Program-made: the position numbers and the translations under genes
Assembly (NCBI GenBank): GCA_017468085.1
Contig: JAFUJR010000017.1
Coordinates: 1-64,000 of the forward strand
Source: Clostridia bacterium
Lineage (GTDB): Bacteria > Bacillota > Clostridia > Christensenellales > Borkfalkiaceae
Reading direction: 5' to 3'
DNA length: 64,000 nucleotides
Part shown: positions 24,061 through 30,415 of the stretch, one piece after another
Layout of the letters: every line of letters begins with the position of its first letter
How positions within the stretch are numbered: the first letter of the stretch is position 1
The notes under the pieces: model-generated
The model's database searches: none
The model's input: the letters and a program-made list of their open reading frames with translations, nothing else
Told to the model about the DNA's origin: nothing

Positions 24061-24178
24061 CGGATGGTAAGTGGTAAGTCTGTGTCAAACTTAAAAAACT
24101 TATAAAAGATGGCGGATTTATACAGATACGAAAGAGCGTTAAAGAACGGATGGCAAGTGGTAAGTCTGTGTCAAACTT
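24061..24178 (+). repeat. Tandem 32-bp repeat, two copies
   Basis: CGGATGGTAAGTGGTAAGTC with TGTGTCAAACTT at 24061-24092 recurs at 24147-24178 with one change. A related, more diverged copy is at 52511. The second copy continues into CAAGTTTGTG, making TTCAAGTTT-type dyad symmetry. The 327-base spacer has no gene besides these repeats. Confidence 0.65.
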
Positions 24179-24220
24179 CAAGTTTGTGAAAAGCGTGTGA
24201 AAGAAAATTGTTTTGAGCGC

Positions 24221-24249
24221 TTGACAATATACAATATCTGTGCTATACT
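24221..24249 (+). promoter_or_regulatory. Sigma-A promoter of the first L7/L12-like zinc-ribbon gene
   Basis: TTGACA, 17 bases, TATACT. Confidence 0.8.
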
Positions 24250-24281
24250 GTACCTATTATAAAGGTTTGGAGGTCAAACAA

Positions 24282-24980
24282 ATGAAATGTCCCGTATGCG
24301 ATACTGAAAACGCGCCCGGCTTGACCGTGTGCGACATGTGCGGCAGTGAATTACCCGAAATGAAAAAATGCAAGGCTTGCGGCGCGGAAATCCCCAAAAA
24401 GGCGGCGTATTGCCCTGAATGTAAAAACTTGGCGGACGTAAAACCCGCAGACGACAGCACCGGTTATACTCCCGGTATGCCTATGTACGTCGTAGGCTTG
24501 GAATACGTCGGCGACGACAGACAAGAGGTCATCAAAGTCGTTCAATCCCTTCGTAAATGCGATTTCGACGAAGCGCGTGAAATTATCGACGGCGACGGCA
24601 TTATTTTAACAGACGTACCCAAGCTCGAAGCGGAAGTTGCCGTTTCTAAACTTCGCGGCGTAGGCGCGAAAGCAATTATGGAATTGGCAAACGATTGGGA
24701 AGGCGGCTCGTCTTCGGGCGGTTATAGAAGTTCATCTTCCGGACGCTCCAGGTCTTCCTCGCATGCTCCCGCAGGCTCGAAATCCAAGTTGGTTGCAGGT
24801 CTTTTGGCTCTTCTTCTCGGCGGTTTGGGCGTCCATAATTTCTATTTGGGCAATATGGGCAAAGGCATCATTCAATTGTTGCTTTGCTGGACGGGTATCA
24901 GCGGAATTTGGGCGTTGGTTGAAGCGATTATGATTTTCACAGGCTCGATGACCGATTCAAACGGCAACCCGTTGGTATAA
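24282..24980 (+). CDS. Zinc-ribbon / L7/L12 C-terminal-like / TM2 membrane protein
   Basis: A 232-aa protein of unusual make-up. Residues 1-47 hold two zinc ribbons (Cys3/6/17/20 and Cys30/33/44/47). Residues about 69-135 (YVVGLEYVGDDRQEVIKVVQ onward, ending KLRGVGAKAIME) align end to end with the C-terminal domain of L7/L12. A Ser/Gly linker (141-166) leads to a TM2 domain (168-222; two helices with GGLGVHNFYLGNMGKGI between). The ribbons and L7/L12-like part are predicted cytoplasmic. Start chosen for its GGAGG site. It follows rplL by 330 bases with its own promoter and terminator. Function unknown; it could tether translation GTPases or ribosomes to the membrane. Confidence 0.85.
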   Translation: MKCPVCDTENAPGLTVCDMCGSELPEMKKCKACGAEIPKKAAYCPECKNLADVKPADDSTGYTPGMPMYVVGLEYVGDDRQEVIKVVQSLRKCDFDEAREIIDGDGIILTDVPKLEAEVAVSKLRGVGAKAIMELANDWEGGSSSGGYRSSSSGRSRSSSHAPAGSKSKLVAGLLALLLGGLGVHNFYLGNMGKGIIQLLLCWTGISGIWALVEAIMIFTGSMTDSNGNPLV

Positions 24981-24999
24981 TTACATAGTAAAGGCAACA

Positions 25000-25026
25000 A
25001 AAACCGTTCCTCGTGGGGCGGTTTTT
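25000..25026 (+). terminator. Terminator of the first L7/L12-like gene
   Basis: Stem AAAACCGTTCC / GGGGCGGTTTT with loop TCGT. Nearly identical to the terminator of the next gene at 25607. Confidence 0.85.
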
Positions 25027-25052
25027 TAATGCAGGAAAATTGTGGAAAACGC

Positions 25053-25079
25053 TTGACAAATCGGGGGGGGGGGTATAAT
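25053..25079 (+). promoter_or_regulatory. Promoter with 11-G spacer tract, candidate phase-variable
   Basis: TTGACA (25053-25058) and TATAAT (25074-25079) are both perfect consensus boxes, but the spacer is only 15 bases and consists of AATC followed by eleven G. Gain of two G by slippage would restore the optimal 17-base spacing. Confidence 0.75.
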
Positions 25080-25109
25080 AGAGTTATCAACATTTTGGAG
25101 GAAAAACAA

Positions 25110-25598
25110 ATGAAAAAATGTCCCTTTTGCGATTGGGAAAACGAAGATGACGCAAGTAAATGCCTTGCTTGCGGCTGTGAATTATCGACGGCTATAACGA
25201 ACAATGTGGAGATAAAGGGGGGTGATAATGGCGAAGAAAGCGGCGCTTACAGCGTTACCATTACACGCGTAGGTGGGAATAAAATCGCGGTTATCAAAGT
25301 GATAAAAGAATACTTAAATTGCGGACTTGCTGAAGCAAAAGAAAAGTGCGAAAAGGGGTACGTAACGGGGAATTTAACCAAGGCAAATGCGGACTCGCTT
25401 ATTGCGCAGTTGCGGAGCGTCGGTGCAGAGGCTGAGGCGGTTGCAGGTGAGATAGACCCCTCTTCCGAAAGCAGACCTATCGATCAAAACGGTTTTGCAA
25501 ATAAGGCAGACGGTAGCGATATGAAAAAGTTTATTATCACGTTTTTAATTGCTATGGGTATAATGATGCTGGTCGTATTTTTGTTTGTTTTGAGATAA
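25110..25598 (+). CDS. Zinc-ribbon / L7/L12 C-terminal-like membrane protein
   Basis: A 162-aa relative of the preceding gene product. One zinc ribbon (Cys4/7/18/21), then residues 47-110 (YSVTITRVGGNKIAVIKVIK, CGLAEAKEKC, LIAQLRSVGAEAE) that match L7/L12 C-terminal domain very closely, including the NKIAVIKVIKE helix that in L7/L12 contacts translation factors. A linker leads to one C-terminal membrane helix (141-161); no TM2 domain. Start chosen for GGAGG upstream. Shared design and near-identical terminators suggest the two genes arose by duplication. Its promoter carries an 11-G tract. Function unknown. Confidence 0.85.
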   Translation: MKKCPFCDWENEDDASKCLACGCELSTAITNNVEIKGGDNGEESGAYSVTITRVGGNKIAVIKVIKEYLNCGLAEAKEKCEKGYVTGNLTKANADSLIAQLRSVGAEAEAVAGEIDPSSESRPIDQNGFANKADGSDMKKFIITFLIAMGIMMLVVFLFVLR

Positions 25599-25606
25599 AT
25601 TAAAAT

Positions 25607-25635
25607 AAAAACCGTTCCTTGTGGGGCGGTTTTTC
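25607..25635 (+). terminator. Terminator of the second L7/L12-like gene
   Basis: Stem AAAACCGTTCC / GGGGCGGTTTT, loop TTGT. Confidence 0.85.
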
Positions 25636-25697
25636 CGTTATTTTTCAAGCCTTTTGTGTAAATCGGGTAAAAATCGGTAAAAATATCCTAAAACCGC

Positions 25698-25726
25698 TTG
25701 ACGGAAAGTAAAATAAAATGTACAAT
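25698..25726 (+). promoter_or_regulatory. Sigma-A promoter of the cyclophilin-like lipoprotein
   Basis: TTGACG, 17 bases, TACAAT. Confidence 0.7.
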
Positions 25727-25788
25727 AAAGGAGTGAAAATGCGGTAGAATGCGCTTGGCGCGTTCCGTATAGATAGGAGAGCAAATTT

Positions 25789-26658
25789 ATGTCCAAAAAG
25801 ATGAAGAGATTTTTAAGCTGTACGTTAGCGGCGTGCGGTATCGTTGCTTGCGCGGGTACGTTGACCGCTTGCGAAACCAACAACCCCGAAGTGGAAATGA
25901 AAATCGAGTTTAACGGCGAGACCTACACGCTCGATTATAAACTTTACAGAAAAATTACGCCCAGCACCGTAGAACACTTTTTGTGGCTTGTAGACGGCGG
26001 TTTTTACAACGATACCGTCATTCACGATTACGACGCTGACACGTTGAAAATGTACGGCGGTTTGTACGATTATGACGAAAACGAAACGGACGGCGATTAT
26101 TACAAGGAAGATAAGTCTTACGCGGCGTTCTGCGAAACGTATAAAGACAAATTCCCTGCAAGCGTATTCTTGGATAAGGGTGAAACGCCGATCTACACCG
26201 TATACGGCGAATTTAAAAACAACCAATTTAACGTTTCAAGCGGTTTATTGAAGGAAGATTTCGGTACGCTTTCGATGTATTATCACGCAAAGGATACGGA
26301 CAGCCGCGTATACGTAAAGCGTGCGGACGGCAACGGTTATTCGGATCGCGATTACGCGCAAAACAGCGCAACGTCTATGTTCTATATGACGTTGTCCACC
26401 TCTGCAAAAACGCAAAACGACTATTGCACCTTTGCAACCTTGACGGGGGACAGCAAAGAAGTTTTGGAGGACTTCAAGCAGGCGATTGCCGATTATATCG
26501 AGGAAAATTACGATGAGGACGAAAGCAGATTCGTAACGGCAACCGAGATGTATATCGACGAAGAGGATGAAATCGAGAACAATCAAGACAAAAAGACGAC
26601 TTTTGATATTCCCAACGAGGCTATCATTATCAAATCGATAACGGTAAAGAAATATTAA
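25789..26658 (+). CDS. Cyclophilin-like lipoprotein
   Basis: A 289-aa lipoprotein (signal 1-27, lipobox LTAC). The segment YKLYRKITPSTVEHFLWLVD with GGFYNDTVIH resembles the start of cyclophilin-type peptidyl-prolyl isomerases (APxTVxNFxxLxxxGFYxxxxFHR). However, the catalytic FHRV is replaced (VIHDYD) and the Q-GGD stretch is not evident, so catalysis is doubtful. Further on are long acidic, Tyr-rich stretches and an ending with ITVKKY. It may be a degenerate extracytoplasmic folding factor. AGGAGAG precedes the ATG. Confidence 0.7.
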   Translation: MSKKMKRFLSCTLAACGIVACAGTLTACETNNPEVEMKIEFNGETYTLDYKLYRKITPSTVEHFLWLVDGGFYNDTVIHDYDADTLKMYGGLYDYDENETDGDYYKEDKSYAAFCETYKDKFPASVFLDKGETPIYTVYGEFKNNQFNVSSGLLKEDFGTLSMYYHAKDTDSRVYVKRADGNGYSDRDYAQNSATSMFYMTLSTSAKTQNDYCTFATLTGDSKEVLEDFKQAIADYIEENYDEDESRFVTATEMYIDEEDEIENNQDKKTTFDIPNEAIIIKSITVKKY

Positions 26659-26666
26659 CAGAAAAG

Positions 26667-26698
26667 AAAAAATCACCGAGTGGATCGGTGATTTTTTT
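26667..26698. terminator. Bidirectional terminator
   Basis: Eleven-bp stem AAAATCACCGA / TCGGTGATTTT between convergent genes. Confidence 0.85.
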
Positions 26699-26706
26699 AG
26701 TTTTAC

Positions 26707-26931
26707 TTAGTCGAGGAATTGTTTTGCCTTGTCGGCGCTTACCCGCTTGATATCTTCTTTCGGATACTTGCTGTCCGCTCCGCCGTTGACGTAAAGGAAA
26801 TAATATCCGTCCGCCGTCTTATAAAGGCTTTCTTCATACCCCGTCGGGTCGCCAAACGCGCCAAAGGTCTGCTTTTTAATAAGCTCGGCGCTTTCCGTGT
26901 CGTATACTTTTTTACAAATAATTTTTTTCAT
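26707..26931 (-). CDS. Small hypothetical protein
   Basis: A 74-aa soluble protein: MKKIICKKVYDTESAELIKK, a GYEESLYKTADGYYFLYVNGG stretch (in part) and IKRVSADKAKQFLD. The arrangement (short strand, DTESA, E-S-LY, G-YFLYxxGG, S-x-xxAxxFL) is one I have seen in small Firmicute and phage-associated hypotheticals, without known function. It has an AAGGAG site and a promoter, and shares a terminator with the convergent lipoprotein gene. Confidence 0.7.
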   Translation of the reverse strand: MKKIICKKVYDTESAELIKKQTFGAFGDPTGYEESLYKTADGYYFLYVNGGADSKYPKEDIKRVSADKAKQFLD

Positions 26932-26971
26932 AGTTTATCTCCTTTTTTGATACTTTTGTATCGTCAATGCT

Positions 26972-27001
26972 ATTGTAACGGAAAGGAAAATTTCTTGTCA
27001 A
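26972..27001 (-). promoter_or_regulatory. Promoter of the 74-aa protein
   Basis: Minus strand TTGACA, 18 bases, TACAAT. A GATAC...GTATC dyad lies between the -10 and the start codon. Confidence 0.6.
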
Positions 27002-27019
27002 GTCTTTCATCTTGGGAAT

Positions 27020-27925
27020 TTAAGCCGTAATTTCCACGATTTTCCCGTCTTTTATCGAAATTTGGAAATAATCCACGGAAAACAGCCGTTCTTCCTTTTT
27101 GCGCACAAGTCCGCACCGCGTGGGGCTGTCGGTGAGGATAACGCTTTCAAAATCCCCCAAAAACGCGCGAATTTTATCCTTGTCGGCAAGTAATTCACCG
27201 TCGAGCATATCGTCGAAATTTGCCCCGATTAACACGCTTTCAAAAAAGGCGTAGGCGAGCAGTCCCTCGTCCGTTTTTTCTTTGCCTGCCGCTGTGCTTG
27301 GTTGGCAAACGGTAAAGGCGGTTTGCGTGCATTCCCCCTCGGATAATTCCCAAACGCAATCGGCATAACGTCCCAAGCGGTCAGAAAGGGGTAAGCGGGC
27401 GGTGAGTACGTTTCCCTCCACGGAAAAAGAAAGGACTTTTTCATGCAACAGCTCTTTGCCGTCTAAGGTAAAAAGTATCAGCTCGTTTTGAGTGGAAAGT
27501 AGAATAAATTCTCCGTGAAAAGAGGGAGTTGCAGAGGAAAACGAGGGGGGCAGGTGCGCGTTGAAAAAATTTTTCGGCGTTTGTACGGATAGATATAAAT
27601 GCCCTTGCGAAAAGAGGGTGGTAAGGCAATCCCCGTGCGTTTTCTGCCATATCACGCGCAAAGTGAGGTCGGTGGGCGGAAAGTCGCGCGCATACACGGC
27701 AATTCCGTCTTCAAGCAAATACACTTCACACCCTTCGGGCGGGGTCGTGCGGAGCCGTTCCGTAATAAAAAAACGGATAGGTTGCGCGTTTTCGGGCAGA
27801 AATTCGGCGTAGAGGTTGTCGCGCAGGTCTACGTCGGCGGTGCGTTCAAAGAGGTCGGTAACGCCAAAATACGCGCCGCTTATAAACAGGGCGCAGGGCG
27901 TGGAAGACAAAAAATACAATTTCAT
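27020..27925 (-). CDS. Hypothetical protein, beta-rich
   Basis: A 301-aa protein with no signal peptide despite a hydrophobic opening (MKLYFLSSTPCALFISGAYF). Features: FERTADVDLRDNLYAEFLPE, PPEGCEVYLLEDGIAVYARD, many short strands suggestive of a beta-sandwich, and a C-terminal alpha/beta part ending FQISIKDGKIVEITA. I recall similar Clostridia hypotheticals but no function. There is no clear Shine-Dalgarno site before the ATG. It contains a dispersed repeat copy at 27545. It is divergent from the Myb-like gene. Confidence 0.65.
   Translation of the reverse strand: MKLYFLSSTPCALFISGAYFGVTDLFERTADVDLRDNLYAEFLPENAQPIRFFITERLRTTPPEGCEVYLLEDGIAVYARDFPPTDLTLRVIWQKTHGDCLTTLFSQGHLYLSVQTPKNFFNAHLPPSFSSATPSFHGEFILLSTQNELILFTLDGKELLHEKVLSFSVEGNVLTARLPLSDRLGRYADCVWELSEGECTQTAFTVCQPSTAAGKEKTDEGLLAYAFFESVLIGANFDDMLDGELLADKDKIRAFLGDFESVILTDSPTRCGLVRKKEERLFSVDYFQISIKDGKIVEITA
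27545..27566 (+). repeat. GTACGCGTTGAA-type dispersed repeat, copy 6 (inside a gene)
   Basis: GGGGGGCAGGTGCGCGTTGA then AA, antisense within the 301-aa gene (encoding FNAHLPPS). Confidence 0.55.
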
Positions 27926-28018
27926 AGTGTATTTTATTATTTTTCCGTATTAAAAATGTATAGAAAAAGAAAAATAGGTTAATAATTTCTCCGAAATCTA
28001 AAAATCGGAGGAAAAACC

Positions 28019-28663
28019 ATGAACAAAATCAACGGCTATACGGAAGAAGAGGCGCGCGGCTTGGTGGAATACATCAAGGCGGGCAAGCAGAAGGGAAAAA
28101 CGCTTACTTATTTGTTTGAAACGTACGGCTTAAAGCACGGCAGGGCAAAGGGGAGCGTGCGCAATTACTATTACGCGCTGATGAAAAACGAAAAAGGGGA
28201 CGAGCGCATCGTACAGCTTTTGGACGGAAGCGCGCTGTCCGTAGAGAAGATCCGCGAGTTTACCGAGGAAGAAACGACGGAGGCGCTTAAAAGTATTTTG
28301 CTTGAAAAGAGTAAGGGGATTTCCGTACGCCGCGCCATCTTCAATTTGGCGAACGGGGACGATAAATTGATGCTCCGCTTACAAAATAAATACCGCAACA
28401 CCTTAAAAAAACAGCCCGAAAAACTTGCCGAAATCGCCAAGGAATTGGGGCTTAGCGAGGAGCTTTACGCAACGGGCAAACGGAATAGAGGTGCGGACGG
28501 ACGTGCGGCTCGGCTGCCCGACAAGGATTTTTTACGCAGACGGCTGGAAAATGAAATCAACGCCTTATACGACAGACTTGCGCAGGCGTTAAAGGTGGAA
28601 AACGAGCGGCTTCGCGCGGAAAACGAGAAATTAAAAGCGGAAAATGAACGTTTAAAAGCCTAA
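28019..28663 (+). CDS. Myb/RsfA-like regulator with C-terminal coiled coil
   Basis: A 214-aa protein. Residues about 5-55 (YTEEEARGLVEYIKAGKQKG, TLTYLFETYGLKHGRAKGSV, RNYYYALM) form a SANT/Myb-like three-helix unit resembling the RsfA/YlbO prespore regulators of Firmicutes. The middle is helical and charged. The last 25 residues repeat E-N-E-x-L-x-A with perfect seven-residue spacing, a leucine-zipper-like coiled coil likely for dimerisation. The ATG follows GGAGG. A role as a sporulation-linked DNA-binding protein is inferred from family likeness. Confidence 0.72.
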   Translation: MNKINGYTEEEARGLVEYIKAGKQKGKTLTYLFETYGLKHGRAKGSVRNYYYALMKNEKGDERIVQLLDGSALSVEKIREFTEEETTEALKSILLEKSKGISVRRAIFNLANGDDKLMLRLQNKYRNTLKKQPEKLAEIAKELGLSEELYATGKRNRGADGRAARLPDKDFLRRRLENEINALYDRLAQALKVENERLRAENEKLKAENERLKA

Positions 28664-28667
28664 AATA

Positions 28668-28689
28668 CCCCACCCATGTACGCGGTGAA
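28668..28689 (+). repeat. GTACGCGTTGAA-type dispersed repeat, copy 7
   Basis: CCCCACCCATGTACGCGGTG then AA, four bases after the stop of the Myb-like gene and directly before a terminator. Confidence 0.65.
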
Positions 28690-28691
28690 AG

Positions 28692-28720
28692 AAAAAACTC
28701 TGCTTTTGGCAGAGTTTTTT
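28692..28720. terminator. Bidirectional terminator
   Basis: Twelve-bp stem AAAAAACTCTGC / GCAGAGTTTTTT between convergent genes. Confidence 0.85.
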
Positions 28721-28735
28721 TCAAGTGGGTTCCTC

Positions 28736-29008
28736 TTAATTTGCCTCGACGGTTTTTTTGGCGGTTTTGCGTTTGGGCGCGACTTTTGCGGGCTTGTTTT
28801 CCGCCTCCGCCGCCGCTTCGGCGGTTTCCGTTTTGATTTCGTCCGTCATCGCTTCCATCGCACGGATTTTTTCGTCCATCATTTGGTCGAGTTTTGCCTG
28901 CAATTCCGCTTGCGTTTTGCGTACTAAGGTACGCATTTTATAGCTATTCGCCGTAGCGAGCGCGCCGGCAACCGCGCCGATAACGAGCCCTAACGTGAAT
29001 TTTTCCAT
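28736..29008 (-). CDS. YtxH-like small membrane-associated protein
   Basis: A 90-aa protein. An N-terminal Gly/Ala-rich membrane helix (residues 4-21, FTLGLVIGAVAGALATA) is followed by a charged helix (RTLVRKTQAELQAKLDQMMD) and a Lys/Ala/Glu-rich tail. This is the YtxH/DUF883-like layout of general-stress membrane proteins of unknown role. AGGAGG lies upstream of the ATG. Confidence 0.7.
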   Translation of the reverse strand: MEKFTLGLVIGAVAGALATANSYKMRTLVRKTQAELQAKLDQMMDEKIRAMEAMTDEIKTETAEAAAEAENKPAKVAPKRKTAKKTVEAN

Positions 29009-29076
29009 ATTTCTACCTCCTTACGGTATATTTACTGCCGTTAGTATGTAACAATATGAGAAATTTATACAAAAAC

Positions 29077-30033
29077 TCAGTTCCAACCGATTCTATGTTG
29101 GTAATTCCCGTTTTTCGCAGTGTAGGTAAAACAAATTATGGGTAGGGCGTTAAAACATTGTTCATTGTAATTATGACGAACTTTCACCCAAGGATTATTA
29201 CCGTCAAAGAAATTCATTTCTATTTTATAATCGGTACCGCTACTATCTTTGGTTAAATCTTTGGAAAAATAATTTTTTACATTGTCAAATACCTGTTTTG
29301 CGATTATACACTTTGTCGGGAAATCGTTGATTTTTTCTAAGCGACTTTCGTCGAAATCTAATATTTTATCATAGTGATCGTTAATTTTTTCAGCAAGGCA
29401 AATACCGTTTTTTCCAAAGAAGAAATATAAGTTGACGGATATCGTTTCAATATGGCTGGCACGGGATGCAGTGTTGACTTTTAATCTAAAAAAGCTGTAA
29501 ATATATGTTGCGACCAATGAAACCGCAGCGTTATAGCCTTTCTTCGGCAATCGTTTGGTTTCATTGAGTATTTTTTCTAAGGTGTTACGTATGTCGCGTT
29601 TGATATTTTCAATATTCCGCATTCTTTTAGGCTTACTAACGGCGTTGGTTATCAAATATCCAATAATAAACAAAGGATATAAAACTACTCCCCAAGTAAA
29701 CGTAATGGCAATTCTGCCTATGGTGGCGCCTCCAATGCCGCCGGCAAGCGAGATGAAAATAAATTCAACTAAATTTTTCGTTGAACCGACGGGAAATTCC
29801 GTAAACAAAATAAAAATTACGATAGAAATGGGAAGAAAAGCAAAAAGGGCGACCCATAAAAATTTTTTAAATGCGAGAGTTTTTAAATAATCCCAAAAAA
29901 GTCCTTCGGGAACACCAGGAATTACAGAGTAATACCCCTCTTTATCTATCTTTTGTTCCGCGTTTTTTAAATTCTGCTGTTTCTTCTCGTACTCGCTACA
30001 TAATTGTTTTAATTGCAAATATTCATTTTCCAT
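29077..30033 (-). CDS. Hypothetical membrane protein, divergent from an XRE regulator
   Basis: A 318-aa protein. An N-terminal coiled-coil-like stretch (LKQLCSEYEKKQQNLKNAEQK) precedes two or three membrane helices (about 72-92, 103-120, 124-146), and the C-terminal ~170 residues are a cytoplasmic domain ending HRIGWN. The start MENEYLQL is chosen for its AGAGG site. Base composition is more AT-rich than the housekeeping genes. Its promoter spacer contains one of two palindromic operators shared with the divergent regulator gene, so the pair looks like a self-regulated accessory module. Function not recognised. Confidence 0.7.
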   Translation of the reverse strand: MENEYLQLKQLCSEYEKKQQNLKNAEQKIDKEGYYSVIPGVPEGLFWDYLKTLAFKKFLWVALFAFLPISIVIFILFTEFPVGSTKNLVEFIFISLAGGIGGATIGRIAITFTWGVVLYPLFIIGYLITNAVSKPKRMRNIENIKRDIRNTLEKILNETKRLPKKGYNAAVSLVATYIYSFFRLKVNTASRASHIETISVNLYFFFGKNGICLAEKINDHYDKILDFDESRLEKINDFPTKCIIAKQVFDNVKNYFSKDLTKDSSGTDYKIEMNFFDGNNPWVKVRHNYNEQCFNALPIICFTYTAKNGNYQHRIGWN

Positions 30034-30052
30034 AATTAATACCTCTTTTCTT

Positions 30053-30107
30053 ATTATAACCTGTTTCAGGTTAAAAGTCAATAATCTGAAACAGATTAAA
30101 TTATAAT
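30053..30107. promoter_or_regulatory. Divergent promoter region with two palindromic operators
   Basis: Operator 1 AACCTGTTTCAGGTT (30058-30072) and operator 2 AATCTGAAACAGATT (30083-30097) are perfect 6-bp dyads with 3-base centres, 25 bp apart. On the minus strand TTGACT-17-TATAAT carries operator 1 inside its spacer. On the plus strand TATAAT at 30102 is the probable -10 with operator 2 just upstream. Confidence 0.8.
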
Positions 30108-30131
30108 TGAGAAAAATTCGGGAGAGTATTT

Positions 30132-30344
30132 ATGTATCAAAGGATAAGAGATTTAAGGGAAGATAGGGATTTAACACAGACGGAAGTGGCAAAAATGTTG
30201 GAAATGTCGCAAACGGGATATTCTAAGTATGAAACGGGGGAAAACGATATCCCCACAACGGTTTTAATTAAGTTGGCAAAATTTTATAATACGAGCATAG
30301 ATTATCTTTTAGGGCAAACGAAAACCCGCAAGCGTTATCCGTAA
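30132..30344 (+). CDS. XRE-family helix-turn-helix regulator
   Basis: A 70-aa Cro/CI-type repressor consisting of the helix-turn-helix domain only (RIRDLREDRDLTQTEVAKML, MSQTGYSKYETGENDIP, LAKFYNTSIDYLLG). GGGAGAG lies upstream. Two 15-bp palindromes in the shared intergenic region are its likely binding sites, repressing itself and the divergent membrane-protein gene. Alone it does not identify the system; such pairs occur in toxin-antitoxin, phage-remnant and stress modules. Confidence 0.9.
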   Translation: MYQRIRDLREDRDLTQTEVAKMLEMSQTGYSKYETGENDIPTTVLIKLAKFYNTSIDYLLGQTKTRKRYP

Positions 30345-30380
30345 TTTTCATAAAAATTGTTATTTAAACCTCTGAAACGA

Positions 30381-30409
30381 TAGACGGGCGGGCGGTTTTG
30401 TGTTATAAT
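30381..30409 (+). promoter_or_regulatory. Promoter of the ruvX fusion gene, apparently leaderless
   Basis: TAGACG, 17 bases, TATAAT at 30404-30409. The ATG begins 6 bases after the -10 box, where transcription would start, and no ribosome site fits. Confidence 0.6.
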
Positions 30410-30415
30410 AAGCGT

